Notes: generated from the letters alone by a model not told the origin. A stretch of DNA of 64,000 nt from DSBN01 sp041686355 (GCA_041686355.1 JAWLDZ010000006.1:3317-67316), one strand, 5' to 3'; counted from the stretch's first letter, positions 7,938-17,186 are shown. Made by a program: numbers and translations.

Positions 7938-10205
7938 ATGCGAAAAAAAACATTTGATTTGCTGTGCAATGTCGGAGAGCTGACCAGTCTTTTTCAAAAA
8001 AGTACCAATATTCAGGGCTTGCTGCATCTTACCGTAAAAATTATTTCTAAGCATATGCAAACTGAAGCCTGTTCAATTTTTCTTTTAGAGGGAATTTCCC
8101 AAAACTTAGTTTTACGGGCAACAGTCGGCTTGAATACTGATATGATTGGGAAACTGCGGCTGAATATCGGAGAGGGAATCACCGGCACTTCTTTAAAAGA
8201 GTTAAAACCCATTTGTGTTCCCCGCGGGTCCGAGGATCCCCATTTCAAATATGTTCAGGGAATTTTTGAAGAAAAATACGAAAGTTTTCTTGCAGTTCCC
8301 ATTATCCAATCATCAAAAAAATTGGGTGTAATTGTATTAGAAGACTCCCGCCCGGATTATTACAATAAGCACGATATTCGGACCTTATCTGCAATCGCCA
8401 GCCAGCTTGCAACCTTTCTTGAACATGCCCGCATGTTGATTGAGCTGCGGAACACCAGTAAACAGCAGGATACTCCACAGCATACAGAAAACAATCAGAA
8501 ATTCTATCGCGGCCGTCCAACATCCTCCGGGATAGCCATGGGCCAGGCGATTGTGGTAAGCGGCAGTGATGATAACAGTCTTTTGATTCATGTGGGTGAA
8601 GATGAGTATCTTGAAAGCGAAGAGGATTTTGATTCTGCCCTAAAAAAAACCACAGACCAGCTGAAAGAGATCCAAGCTCACTTAGATGAAAAGCTCTCTG
8701 AGGCCGGTTCTCTTATTTTTGGTTCACACCTGCTTATGTTAAGCGACGAAGATTTCTCGGGGAGTATGCGCCGACACATACGCGATGGTTTACCGGCTGC
8801 AGAAGCCGTAGCAAAGGTTGTAAATGAATATGTCAATCTTTTTCTCAATTCACAAAATGAGAATACCCAGGATAAAATTCACGATGTAAAAGATCTCGGC
8901 CATCGTTTGTTAAGGAATCTGGCCGGCCACGACGTTGAAGATGGAGACTACTCAGGGCAGATAGTTATCGGGCCTAACCTGCTGCCGTCTGAAATCGTGA
9001 AGCTGGCGGCACAGAATACCGAGGGATTCGTAGTGTATGGGTCTGGAGAAACAAGCCATATTTCTATTCTTGCCCGTTCATTAGAAGTTCCCACCGTGCT
9101 GCTTGCTGAGAATGAGTTCTATCAACATGTGAATGGTAAGTTTCTTATTCTCGATGCCTATCAGGGCACATTAATTGTCGAACCGGATGACGAACTCATT
9201 GATCGTTATGTAGCCCTTGAAAAAGAGATGAGTTCGCAGAATAAAAAGAGAGCGAAAATTGAAAATCCAGCTACCAGTTGCACCACCTTTGATGGTGCCG
9301 CAATTGAGCTCTTAGCAAATATCAATCTTTTGAGTGATGCAAAATCCGCCCGTCGCGCAGGTACCAGTGGAGTAGGTCTGTATCGTAGTGAGTATTTGTA
9401 TCTTGTTCGAAACGATTTTCCACCGGAAGAGGAACAGGTTGTTATTTATAAAAAACTTATCAATGAAATGGATCCTGTATATTTTCGGACCCTCGATATC
9501 GGGGGTGATAAAATGCTCTCTGTAGCCAACATCGGTCAAGAGGCAAATCCTTTTATGGGATTGAGGGCAATACGTTATTCCTTTAAACACATTGACATAC
9601 TTAAGACTCAACTGCGTGCATTACTTCGGGCTAGCGCTCAAACTGATTTACATGTCATGTTTCCGTTAATTTCGGGAGTCGAAGATTTTATAAAAGCCCG
9701 CGATATTACTGAGCAGGCAATTCAGGAGTTGGCCCAGGAAAAATTGAAACATAACTCTGCTCCTTCTTTTGGTGCGATGATTGAACTGCCCTCAGCAGTT
9801 ACCATGATACATCAATTGGCAAGAAAGGCCGATTTTCTGAGTATAGGATCGAACGATTTAGTACAGTATATACTTGGGGTTGATAGAACGAACGAGAATG
9901 TTGCCGATTTATATTCTGTGCAGCATCCAGCAGTGTTGCGGGCCTTCAAACGTATAGCCGAGGCAGGAAAAACTGAAGGCTGCCTCATATCGGTATGCGG
10001 CGATGCCGTCGCAGAGCCGGCCATGCTTACTTTTTTTATTGGAATTGGAATAGCCAATTACAGTGTAGACCCGCGAATGATAGAAGAAGTCCGCAGCCAT
10101 ATTAGTGGCTTAGATAAAAAGGAAGCTGCCCAGCATGCAGAAAAGTTGCTTGCCTTAGAAACACAAAATGAGATACGTGAATACATTGAAGCTCACTTGC
10201 AATAG
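7938..10205 (+). CDS. ptsP: GAF-domain PEP phosphotransferase (EI-Ntr type)
   Basis: A PTS enzyme I with an N-terminal sensor. Residues 1-170 are a GAF domain (EACSIFLLEG, LAVPI, LGVIVLED). Enzyme I follows: the linker FYRGRPTSSGIAMG, the phospho-histidine motif GETSHISILARS with His374, then the PEP-binding barrel with SIGSNDLVQY and the catalytic Cys687 in SVCGD. It transfers phosphate from PEP to an HPr or NPr protein. The GAF domain marks the regulatory nitrogen-type branch rather than sugar uptake. The ATG at 7938 follows GAGGGGA; an earlier ATG at 7914 overlaps the mfd stop and gives 8 more residues. Lies between mfd and trmB in one transcript. Confidence 0.9.
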   Translation: MRKKTFDLLCNVGELTSLFQKSTNIQGLLHLTVKIISKHMQTEACSIFLLEGISQNLVLRATVGLNTDMIGKLRLNIGEGITGTSLKELKPICVPRGSEDPHFKYVQGIFEEKYESFLAVPIIQSSKKLGVIVLEDSRPDYYNKHDIRTLSAIASQLATFLEHARMLIELRNTSKQQDTPQHTENNQKFYRGRPTSSGIAMGQAIVVSGSDDNSLLIHVGEDEYLESEEDFDSALKKTTDQLKEIQAHLDEKLSEAGSLIFGSHLLMLSDEDFSGSMRRHIRDGLPAAEAVAKVVNEYVNLFLNSQNENTQDKIHDVKDLGHRLLRNLAGHDVEDGDYSGQIVIGPNLLPSEIVKLAAQNTEGFVVYGSGETSHISILARSLEVPTVLLAENEFYQHVNGKFLILDAYQGTLIVEPDDELIDRYVALEKEMSSQNKKRAKIENPATSCTTFDGAAIELLANINLLSDAKSARRAGTSGVGLYRSEYLYLVRNDFPPEEEQVVIYKKLINEMDPVYFRTLDIGGDKMLSVANIGQEANPFMGLRAIRYSFKHIDILKTQLRALLRASAQTDLHVMFPLISGVEDFIKARDITEQAIQELAQEKLKHNSAPSFGAMIELPSAVTMIHQLARKADFLSIGSNDLVQYILGVDRTNENVADLYSVQHPAVLRAFKRIAEAGKTEGCLISVCGDAVAEPAMLTFFIGIGIANYSVDPRMIEEVRSHISGLDKKEAAQHAEKLLALETQNEIREYIEAHLQ

Positions 10206-10223
10206 TTGTTTCTTTCTCATAAG

Positions 10224-10940
10224 ATGCCTTTAATTATGAGTGAATATCAGCGTAAAATTCGCAGTTTTGTAAGGCGCAACGGCCGGCTGAGTGCAGCCCA
10301 AGAGCACGCCCTAACCCATTACCGTAATAACTACTGTATTGAGCTTACAGACACGCCTGTGGACTATGGGGACCTTTTCCACAATAGCAATCCTGTAATT
10401 ATTGAAATAGGCTTCGGGATGGGACATGCAACCATCGAATTAGCGCACAAATTTTCTAATTATAATTTTTTAGGAATTGAGGTGCATACCCCCGGAGTTG
10501 GCAAGGTGCTGGATGAAATCCATAAACGTCAAATAAAGAATTTAAGAATACTACAAGCTGATGCTGTCGATGTACTGGAACGGATGATCCCGCAGAATTC
10601 AGTGGCAGGTTTTCATGTATTTTTTCCTGACCCGTGGCCTAAGAAAAAACACCATAAACGACGTCTGCTGCAGCTTGAGTTCGTTCACAAATTAACTTTG
10701 CGTTTGTGCGCCGGCGGATATCTTTATGCAGCCACAGATTGGGAGGAGTACGCCGAGCAAATGCTGGAGGTAGTTTCAAAAGAGCCTCTGCTCTTGAACC
10801 CCTTTAATGGTTTTGCCTCCAATATTGATTGGCGGCCAAAAACCAGCTTTGAACGGAAGGGAGAAGCCAAGCAGCACCAAATCAGGGAAGTGTGGGCGGA
10901 AAAAATCCTGGATGGGAATAAGAAAAGTGTAAATTGTTGA
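10224..10940 (+). CDS. trmB: tRNA (guanine-N7)-methyltransferase
   Basis: A Rossmann-fold SAM-dependent enzyme that methylates G46 in the variable loop of tRNAs. The SAM site is IEIGFGMGHATIELA, and the TrmB-specific FPDPWPKKKHHKRR motif carries substrate-binding residues. The C terminus has the expected DWEEYAEQML. Start choice is uncertain: ATG at 10224 or 10236, with no clear ribosome site, and a TTG at 10206 directly after the ptsP stop is also possible. It follows ptsP within 20 bases, so it is likely cotranscribed with mfd and ptsP. Confidence 0.92.
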   Translation: MPLIMSEYQRKIRSFVRRNGRLSAAQEHALTHYRNNYCIELTDTPVDYGDLFHNSNPVIIEIGFGMGHATIELAHKFSNYNFLGIEVHTPGVGKVLDEIHKRQIKNLRILQADAVDVLERMIPQNSVAGFHVFFPDPWPKKKHHKRRLLQLEFVHKLTLRLCAGGYLYAATDWEEYAEQMLEVVSKEPLLLNPFNGFASNIDWRPKTSFERKGEAKQHQIREVWAEKILDGNKKSVNC

Positions 10941-10962
10941 ATATTTATAAATAATATGTAAT
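10934..10962 (+). promoter_or_regulatory. Possible promoter of citrate synthase
   Basis: TTGTTG (10934-10939) and TGTAAT (10957-10962) are 17 bases apart in an A/T-rich 63-base spacer before the citrate synthase gene. The -35 element is weak, so this is tentative. Confidence 0.35.
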
Positions 10963-11003
10963 GATAATGCAATAATATACAGAATTATGAGGAGGGTGCC
11001 GAG

Positions 11004-12362
11004 ATGAAAGAAGGTAAGTGGATTGATCTAAATAAGTATTCGGATCTAGTGGAAAAAAATAACCAGATCGACCCGGTTTATTATACAAGGTACGAAGTAA
11101 AGCGTGGTTTGCGCAACAACGACGGCACCGGTGTACTGGTAGGGCTCACGCAAATTGGCGATGTACACGGATATATTGTAGATGAAAAAGAGAGGGTGCC
11201 GGTAGAGGGCCGTTTGCGATACCGCGGGATAGAGTTAAAAGACCTCGTCTCTGGTATGCAGAGTGAAAAACGTTTTGGTTTTGAAGAGACCGTGTATCTT
11301 CTTCTGTTTGGACAACTCCCGACTAAGGACGAGCTGGAATCCTTCAAAAAGCTTCTCGGCGAAAAACGTAACCTGCCGCCTGGTTTTACCGAGGATATGA
11401 TCCTTACCGCACCGAGTTCAAACATAATGAATAAGTTGGCCCGCAGCGTACTGGCCTCGTATTCGTACGATAAGAACCCTGAAGATAACTCAATTGAAAA
11501 TGTGTTGCGCCAATCAATTGAGCTTATTGCCCGTTTTCCAACTTTTGTAGCGTACGGGTATCAAGCGGCCCAGCATTACCATGAGAATAAGACACTGTAT
11601 ATTCATACTCCCGATCCTGAGCTAAGTACCGCAGAAAACATTCTGCGTCTTATTCGTCCCGATGCCTCTTATACAGACCTCGAAGCCGAGCTGCTTGACC
11701 TTTCGTTGGTACTGCACGCTGAACATGGAGGAGGAAACAATTCCGCCTTTTCAATCCATGTTGTGTCGTCCTCCGACACCGATACCTACAGTACGGTAGC
11801 CTCTGCCGTCGGCTCGCTCAAGGGAACTAAGCATGGTGGAGCCGCCCTCAAAGTTCGCCAGATGATGGACGACATAAAGCAGAATGTGAAAGAGTGGGAA
11901 GATGAAGAGGAAGTAGCGGCCTACATCGAACAGATACTGCGCAAAGAGGCTTTTGACCAGAAGGGGCTTATCTACGGCATGGGGCATGCGGTGTATACTT
12001 TATCCGATCCCCGGGCCGTGTTACTGAAGGGCAAGGCGAAGGACCTGGCGAAGGAGAAGGGCTATACTCGAGAATTAGATTTGTATGACAAGGTAGAGCG
12101 GCTTAGCCCTTCTATCTTCATGCGGGTCAAAAACTCCGATAAGGTGGTTTCCGCCAATGTGGATTTCTATTCCGGTTTTGTGTACCACATGCTCGATATA
12201 CCGGAAGATCTGTTTACTCCAATTTTTGCTGTTGCCCGTATCGCTGGTTGGACCTCCCATAGAATCGAAGAAATTATCAACGGCCGACGGATACTCCGTC
12301 CTGCCTACAAACATATTCGAAAGGATGCGATGACCTACATACCGATAAAGGACCGAAAATAA
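11004..12362 (+). CDS. gltA: Citrate/2-methylcitrate synthase
   Basis: A 452-residue citrate synthase condensing acetyl-CoA with oxaloacetate. The catalytic set is visible: the first His in LHAEHGGGNNSAF, the second in GMGHAVYTLSDPRA and the Asp in NVDFYSG. The protein is longer than the common 370-430-residue form because of an N-terminal extension (IDPVYYTRYEVKRGLRNNDGTG), as in the long forms from anaerobes. GAGGAGG at about 10990-10996 fixes the start. It is transcribed alone, with a strong terminator after it. In a fermentative organism it would most likely feed glutamate synthesis; that is inference. 2-methylcitrate synthase activity cannot be excluded. Confidence 0.92.
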   Translation: MKEGKWIDLNKYSDLVEKNNQIDPVYYTRYEVKRGLRNNDGTGVLVGLTQIGDVHGYIVDEKERVPVEGRLRYRGIELKDLVSGMQSEKRFGFEETVYLLLFGQLPTKDELESFKKLLGEKRNLPPGFTEDMILTAPSSNIMNKLARSVLASYSYDKNPEDNSIENVLRQSIELIARFPTFVAYGYQAAQHYHENKTLYIHTPDPELSTAENILRLIRPDASYTDLEAELLDLSLVLHAEHGGGNNSAFSIHVVSSSDTDTYSTVASAVGSLKGTKHGGAALKVRQMMDDIKQNVKEWEDEEEVAAYIEQILRKEAFDQKGLIYGMGHAVYTLSDPRAVLLKGKAKDLAKEKGYTRELDLYDKVERLSPSIFMRVKNSDKVVSANVDFYSGFVYHMLDIPEDLFTPIFAVARIAGWTSHRIEEIINGRRILRPAYKHIRKDAMTYIPIKDRK

Positions 12363-12370
12363 GAACTATA

Positions 12371-12407
12371 AAAAAGGGGCTGCCTGCTTATGAGACAGCC
12401 CCTTTTT
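12371..12407. terminator. Bidirectional rho-independent terminator
   Basis: AAAAAGGGGCTG and CAGCCCCTTTTT form a long stem with A and T tracts on either side, so it can stop transcription from both strands. It lies between citrate synthase (plus) and the EF-G-like gene (minus), which converge here. Confidence 0.9.
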
Positions 12408-12458
12408 AAATTCAATTTAACAGATACACATTCGGCATCTGCTATCAGCCGGATTTTA

Positions 12459-14540
12459 TTATTCCCCGTCTTTTGATTCTTCCTTTGATTTTGCAATTAT
12501 CTCTTCAGCAATCTTCCCCCGTACAGCTTCGTAGTGATCAAACTCAAGTTCGAAAGACCCAGTACCTGAAGTGAGTGAACGTAAGTCAATTGCATAGCGC
12601 AGCATCTCAGCCTGAGGTACCTCCGCATTTACCTGCATAATACCACCGCCAAGATCCTCCTGGCCGTGTACTCGTCCCCGTTTTGAACTTAGATCGGACA
12701 GTATATCACCAAGGTATTGGTTGTCCACAAAAACCCGCAGGTTCATCATCGGTTCAAGCAGCACAGGTTCGGCCTTTCCAAGAGCCTCCTTAAGGGCGCC
12801 TTTTCCGGCTTGTTTGAATGCCATCTCTGAACTGTCCACTGGGTGCTCTTTTCCGTCGACAATGGTCGCACCAATGTCAACCAGAGGGTAGCCGGCCATG
12901 TATCCTTCTTCCATTCCCTCGCGCAGGCCTTTCTCGATACCGGGCATATATCCCTTTGAAACGGCCTGCCCGCGGATTGCATTATCAAAACTAAACTGTT
13001 CTCCCCGTTCAAGGGGTCGAATTTCTATTACAACCCGGCCAAACTGTCCGTGACCACCGGTCTGCTTCTTATGAGTGTATTCGGCGCTCGCAGCTTTGGT
13101 AATTGTCTCTCGGTAGGCAACTCTGGGAGTCTTTGTATTGATATCGAGTTTCTGTTTCTCTTTGATACGGTTAAGGATCATATTGATATGCAGCTCCCCC
13201 ATGCCGGAAATTACACTTTCCTTCGTTTCCGCATTGAAAGAAACATTGAAAGTGAGATCTTCTTCGGTAATACGGTGGAGAAAATCGTTCAGCTTATCTT
13301 CAGAATTTCTGTCGGCGGCGATTACTGTAAGTGCATATACTGGATTGGGAAGGGCTAAGGGTTTTAGTCGGATTCGCCGCTCGGGAGAACAGAGGGTATC
13401 ATTAGTATGAAGCGATTCTACCTTTGTAATCACTCCGATGTCTCCGGCTACCAGCTCTTTTACCTCATTAAGTTTTCGCCCGTTGGCTTTAAACACTTTT
13501 GAAATTTTTTCCTTCTTATCTTCCCGATAATTTATAGTTTCCGTATCAGCCGACAATACACCGTCAATCACCTTTATAAAGGAGAGTTTACCGGAAAACT
13601 GGTCAATACTTGTCTTAAATACAATACTGCAAAAGGGTTCATCCGGACTAAAGGGCAATTCAAGTTCATTTTCCTCTTTATCAAAGGCCAATTCTTTATA
13701 GGTTGCTGGTGAAGGGGCGTTGTTTATCAGAAAATTGAGAAGTGAAGTCACTCCGTTGTTCAGCTCAGCACTTCCACAGAGTACCGGTACTATCTTATTT
13801 TCTCTGAGGCCTTCCAACAATCCTCTGCGTATTTCATCTTCAGTAAGCGTTCCCTCTTCAAAGTACTTTTCCATAAGCTCATCATCGCCTTCAGCGGCAG
13901 ACTCGATCATGGTTAACCGATACTCTTGAACCTGTTCCATCATATCAGCAGGTATTTCACTTGGTTGATCCTTGGCAACCTTGTCATGAACTAGATATGC
14001 TTTGTTTTCAATAAGATTTACCACCCCTTTGAAATCGGCACCGCTCCCAATTGGAATTGTCACCGGAACAAAGGTTTTATCGAACTTCTCGTTTAAGTCG
14101 CTGAAGGTTGTGTCAAAGCTGGCCCTGTCAACATCCAGCCTGTTGATAAACACTGTACGGGGCATCTTTCTGTTATCCAGACGTCTCCATAGCTTTATTG
14201 TTTCAATCTGAACACCAGAACGTGCTCCTACTACCATTAAAGCTGATTCAGCTGCTCGCAGGGTTGCAACAACTTCTCCCACAAAATCTGCGATGCCTGG
14301 GGTATCCATAAGGTTCAATTCATGGTCGTTCCATTCAACATGAGCAAGTGCTGTGTGAATTGAAATTTGCCTTTCAATCTCTTCATCCGTATAATCACTT
14401 ACTGTTTTGCCCGTATCAATTGTCTCGGCTTTGGGAATGACACCACCATTATACAAAATTTGTTCTAATAAGGTGGTTTTCCCAGTGCCGCTGTGCCCAA
14501 TGATAGCTACGTTTTTAATGTCAGCGGTGGTAAAACTCAT
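12459..14540 (-). CDS. EF-G-like translational GTPase
   Basis: A 693-residue protein with the full EF-G domain order, but from the divergent EF-G-like family. The P-loop is GHSGTGKT (residues 15-22), switch II is DTPGIADF and the specificity motif is NRLD instead of NKMD. Domain IV/V signatures include GHGQFGRVV and GSFELEFDHYEA. Members are annotated as elongation factor G-like; some take part in ribosome recycling or stress translation, but the role here is unknown. It lies directly downstream of fusA on the same strand, yet has its own promoter and an AAGGAG ribosome site. Bidirectional terminator after it. Confidence 0.88.
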   Translation of the reverse strand: MSFTTADIKNVAIIGHSGTGKTTLLEQILYNGGVIPKAETIDTGKTVSDYTDEEIERQISIHTALAHVEWNDHELNLMDTPGIADFVGEVVATLRAAESALMVVGARSGVQIETIKLWRRLDNRKMPRTVFINRLDVDRASFDTTFSDLNEKFDKTFVPVTIPIGSGADFKGVVNLIENKAYLVHDKVAKDQPSEIPADMMEQVQEYRLTMIESAAEGDDELMEKYFEEGTLTEDEIRRGLLEGLRENKIVPVLCGSAELNNGVTSLLNFLINNAPSPATYKELAFDKEENELELPFSPDEPFCSIVFKTSIDQFSGKLSFIKVIDGVLSADTETINYREDKKEKISKVFKANGRKLNEVKELVAGDIGVITKVESLHTNDTLCSPERRIRLKPLALPNPVYALTVIAADRNSEDKLNDFLHRITEEDLTFNVSFNAETKESVISGMGELHINMILNRIKEKQKLDINTKTPRVAYRETITKAASAEYTHKKQTGGHGQFGRVVIEIRPLERGEQFSFDNAIRGQAVSKGYMPGIEKGLREGMEEGYMAGYPLVDIGATIVDGKEHPVDSSEMAFKQAGKGALKEALGKAEPVLLEPMMNLRVFVDNQYLGDILSDLSSKRGRVHGQEDLGGGIMQVNAEVPQAEMLRYAIDLRSLTSGTGSFELEFDHYEAVRGKIAEEIIAKSKEESKDGE

Positions 14541-14572
14541 CGTGTTCTCCTTTCATGAAATTGGGATTATAT

Positions 14573-14601
14573 ACTTTAAAATCAGATTGGAGAGTTGTCA
14601 A
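14573..14601 (-). promoter_or_regulatory. Promoter of the EF-G-like gene
   Basis: On the minus strand TTGACA (14596-14601) is 17 bases from TAAAGT (14573-14578). A TATAAT at 14567-14572 is nearer the start but spaced too far from the -35. The element lies between the two EF-G genes, so the second can be expressed independently. Confidence 0.55.
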
Positions 14602-14607
14602 TAAAAT

Positions 14608-14623
14608 AATGGTTTGAACCATT
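14608..14623 (-). terminator. Hairpin after fusA, possible weak terminator
   Basis: On the minus strand AATGGTT-CA-AACCATT is a perfect 7-base-pair stem followed by ATTTTATT. It begins a few bases after the fusA stop and just before the promoter of the next gene. The stem is A/T-rich, so termination would be partial. Confidence 0.4.
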
Positions 14624-14625
14624 AA

Positions 14626-16662
14626 CTAAAGGCCCCCTTCTTTTTTTGCGAAATGGGAGAACTCCATTCCAAAGGTCCCCCGTCCCTGGGTTATACTCCG
14701 AAGGGCGGTTGAATAACCAAACATCTGGGCCAGGGGAACAGAGGCTCGTACATGTTCCATGGTGGGTTTACTTTCAAGGCTTTCAATCAAGCCGTTTCGA
14801 CCGGTTAAGTGGCTCATCACATCGCCAATAAACTCCTTTGGTGCCATTACATCAACATGCATTACCGGTTCCAGCAGTATTGGCTCTGCTTTCCGGCAGG
14901 CAGCATCAAAACCAAGCGAGCCCGCTGCTTCATAGGCAAAACTAGTGGCTGTCTGTTCGTCATATTCAGCATCAACCAGGGTTGCTTTAATATCAATAGA
15001 AGGATAGCCGTACATAATGCCGGAGGAAAAGGCGTTTTTTACTCCTCTTTCTACAGCATCTTGATGTTCTCGGGGCAGCACCTTCTCATCGATATTACAC
15101 ACATACTGATCACCCTTTCCGCGGGTAAGCGGCTCAACCTTCAGAGTAATTTTCGCATTATTCTCCTTACCGGCAACAATTTTGTGAAACTCTTCGGTAT
15201 GAGTGACCGTCTTTGAGATTGATTCACGGTAGGTAACCTGAGGACTACCTATCTTGGCATCAACTTTAAAATCCTTCATAACTCGTGTTACCAGCACATC
15301 CAAATGTAGCTCCCCCATACCGGAAATTATCAACTGCCCGGTTTCTTCGTTTTCTTTCACGATAAACGTGGGGTCTTCCTGCTTAAGCAACTCTAAGACC
15401 TTTTTCAGTTTTGCCTGGTCGGAAATGGTTTTAGGTTCGATGGCCACATGAATTACCGGCTCGGGGAACTGCATCTTTTCTAATAGAATCTTTTTTCCTT
15501 CCGACCCAATCGTATCTCCGGTTTGTGCAAGCTTAAAACCGACTATCACTGCAATATCACCTGCACTTACCTTTTCCAGGGGTTCGTTGCGGTTGGAGTG
15601 CATCCGGAGTATTCGGTTTACCCGTTCCCGTTTGTTTTTGGTAATATTGTAAATTGCGGTACCCTTTTTAATCTCGCCACGATACATTCGTATAAAACTC
15701 AATGAACCGGCTTCCCGATCAGCCTGAATTTTAAACACAAGTCCCAGGGGCTGCTCTTTTTCATCGGCCTCAACCACTACCGTCTCTTCTGTTTTTACAT
15801 CGATACCATGGATCGGTGGTGCCTCCCAGGGAGAGGGTAGATAATCAAGCACTCCATCCAACAGCGGTTGGACTCCAATGTTTTTTAAGGATGCACCCAC
15901 AAATACCGGCACTATGGTTCTATTCAGAGTTTGAGTACGGATTGCCTGCTGCAGCATTTCAACCGGGATATCCTTTCCTTCAAGATAAAGGTCGGTAATA
16001 TCTTCAGAGGTTGCAGAAACAGTATCGATTAAGTGTTCCCGCCATTCCCCGGCCTTGGCTTTCCATTCCTCGGAAATTGGGCTGCGCTTGACCTCGCTGC
16101 CGTAAGAAGTAGCCTCAAAATTTACTTCTTCCATACTCACGAGGTCAATGATGCCATAAAAATCACTCTCCTTGCCCATCGGAAGGTATAATGGCAGGGG
16201 GTTTGCATTTAGTTTTTCGGAAATCTCTTCAACCACTGCATAAAAATCGGCGCCTAGACGGTCCATTTTGTTTATATAGGCAATTCGCGGAATCTTATAG
16301 TAATCGGATTGATGCCATACTGTCTCCGACTGCGGCTCGACTCCTCCAACCGCACAAAAAATTCCAATAGCACCGTCCAACACCCGCAGAGATCGTTCCA
16401 CCTCGGCGGTAAAATCTACATGTCCCGGGGTATCGATAATATTTATTTGACAGTCCTTCCAGAAACAGGTAGTGGCCGCAGAGGTGATGGTGATTCCACG
16501 GTTCTGCTCCTGCTCCATCCAGTCCATCACCGCCTCGCCGTCATCGACCTCACCAATACGGTGACTTTTTCCTGTATAATATAAAATACGCTCGGTAGTA
16601 GTTGTCTTTCCGGCATCAATATGAGCCATGATTCCTATATTGCGCATAAGTTTATGTGCCAT
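14626..16662 (-). CDS. fusA: Elongation factor G
   Basis: A 678-residue translational GTPase driving tRNA-mRNA translocation and, with RRF, ribosome recycling. G motifs are canonical: AHIDAGKTTTTERIL, RGITI, DTPGHVDF and NKMD. Domain IV and V signatures are present. The ATG at 16662 (MAHKLMRNIG) is chosen because AAGGGG lies 7 bases upstream; an in-frame ATG at 16686 lacks a ribosome site. Spirochaetes are known to carry two EF-Gs that divide translocation and recycling; which this is cannot be settled by eye. It is not in a str operon. The upstream region abuts the second assembly gap. Confidence 0.93.
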   Translation of the reverse strand: MAHKLMRNIGIMAHIDAGKTTTTERILYYTGKSHRIGEVDDGEAVMDWMEQEQNRGITITSAATTCFWKDCQINIIDTPGHVDFTAEVERSLRVLDGAIGIFCAVGGVEPQSETVWHQSDYYKIPRIAYINKMDRLGADFYAVVEEISEKLNANPLPLYLPMGKESDFYGIIDLVSMEEVNFEATSYGSEVKRSPISEEWKAKAGEWREHLIDTVSATSEDITDLYLEGKDIPVEMLQQAIRTQTLNRTIVPVFVGASLKNIGVQPLLDGVLDYLPSPWEAPPIHGIDVKTEETVVVEADEKEQPLGLVFKIQADREAGSLSFIRMYRGEIKKGTAIYNITKNKRERVNRILRMHSNRNEPLEKVSAGDIAVIVGFKLAQTGDTIGSEGKKILLEKMQFPEPVIHVAIEPKTISDQAKLKKVLELLKQEDPTFIVKENEETGQLIISGMGELHLDVLVTRVMKDFKVDAKIGSPQVTYRESISKTVTHTEEFHKIVAGKENNAKITLKVEPLTRGKGDQYVCNIDEKVLPREHQDAVERGVKNAFSSGIMYGYPSIDIKATLVDAEYDEQTATSFAYEAAGSLGFDAACRKAEPILLEPVMHVDVMAPKEFIGDVMSHLTGRNGLIESLESKPTMEHVRASVPLAQMFGYSTALRSITQGRGTFGMEFSHFAKKEGGL

Positions 16663-16755
16663 TCGGTGTCCCCTTGTTATGTTCATTAACTAAAAGTATT
16701 TAGGTAGTTACAAGTATATAAAAAAATGTGGAACGTGAAAAGCTATAATTTCTTT
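16657..16755. repeat. 99-base direct repeat, left copy at gap 2
   Basis: This 99-base stretch, covering the fusA start and upstream region, is repeated without mismatch at 16856-16954. The copy ends at the last base before the N run. Confidence 0.95.
16713..16741 (-). promoter_or_regulatory. Possible promoter of fusA
   Basis: On the minus strand TTTTCA (16736-16741) and TATACT (16713-16718) are 17 bases apart, about 50 bases before the fusA start. The same element recurs in the duplicated copy at 16912-16940, which is probably the same DNA. Confidence 0.45.
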
Positions 16756-16855
16756 NNNNNNNNNNNNNNNNNNNNNNNNNNNNNNNNNNNNNNNNNNNNN
16801 NNNNNNNNNNNNNNNNNNNNNNNNNNNNNNNNNNNNNNNNNNNNNNNNNNNNNNN
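16756..16855. other. 100-N assembly gap upstream of fusA
   Basis: Exactly 100 N between two identical 99-base flanks, as expected when two contigs that overlap by one k-mer are scaffolded without merging. If collapsed, the real distance from fusA to tRNA-Val is about 190 bases with no missing sequence. An apparent short minus-strand frame running out of the gap (MNITRGHRMA) is only the repeated fusA start. Confidence 0.9.
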
Positions 16856-16954
16856 TGCCATTCGGTGTCCCCTTGTTATGTTCATTAACTAAAAGTATTT
16901 AGGTAGTTACAAGTATATAAAAAAATGTGGAACGTGAAAAGCTATAATTTCTTT
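16856..16954. repeat. 99-base direct repeat, right copy at gap 2
   Basis: Perfect copy of 16657-16755, beginning at the first base after the N run. Beyond it, 16955-17006 is A/T-rich spacer with nothing recognisable before the tRNA-Val promoter. Confidence 0.95.
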
Positions 16955-17006
16955 CCGATAGGAAATCTCTATGGCAGAAGCATAATATTTTTTTACATTT
17001 GCTGTA

Positions 17007-17035
17007 TTGACACTTTTTTCGCTATTTGATAGATT
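17007..17035 (+). promoter_or_regulatory. Promoter of tRNA-Val
   Basis: TTGACA (17007-17012), 17-base spacer, TAGATT (17030-17035). The start of transcription would fall about 7 bases before the mature tRNA. Confidence 0.72.
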
Positions 17036-17049
17036 CCTTTCAACAGTAC

Positions 17050-17122
17050 GGGTGGTTAGCTCAGTTGGGAGAGCGCCTGCCTTACAAGCAGGATGTCACT
17101 GGTTCAAGTCCAGTACCGCCCA
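17050..17122 (+). tRNA. tRNA-Val (TAC)
   Basis: A 73-nucleotide cloverleaf. Acceptor GGGTGGT pairs with ACCGCCC with one wobble; the D arm is GCTCAGTTGGGAGAGC. The anticodon arm CCTGC-CTTACAA-GCAGG gives anticodon TAC for Val; the T arm is ACTGG-TTCAAGT-CCAGT. Discriminator A, and CCA is not encoded. Confidence 0.96.
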
Positions 17123-17157
17123 TTCTTAATTGCCTATTGCATAACAATTTAGAATTA

Positions 17158-17186
17158 AGCAGCCTTAACCGGGGCTGCTTTTTTTG
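17158..17186 (+). terminator. Rho-independent terminator after tRNA-Val
   Basis: AGCAGCC (17158-17164) pairs with GGCTGCT (17173-17179) and is followed by a run of T. It separates the tRNA from the lipid kinase gene. Confidence 0.85.

Noticed and set aside
16700..16885. Short minus-strand frame starting MNITRGHRMA and running into N
   Set aside because: It is the repeated fusA start in the right 99-base copy at gap 2, an assembly artefact.
16657..16954. 99-base direct repeats as attachment sites or a mobile-element footprint
   Set aside because: They touch the N run exactly on both sides, recur with the same length at an unrelated locus, and no integrase or transposase is near.
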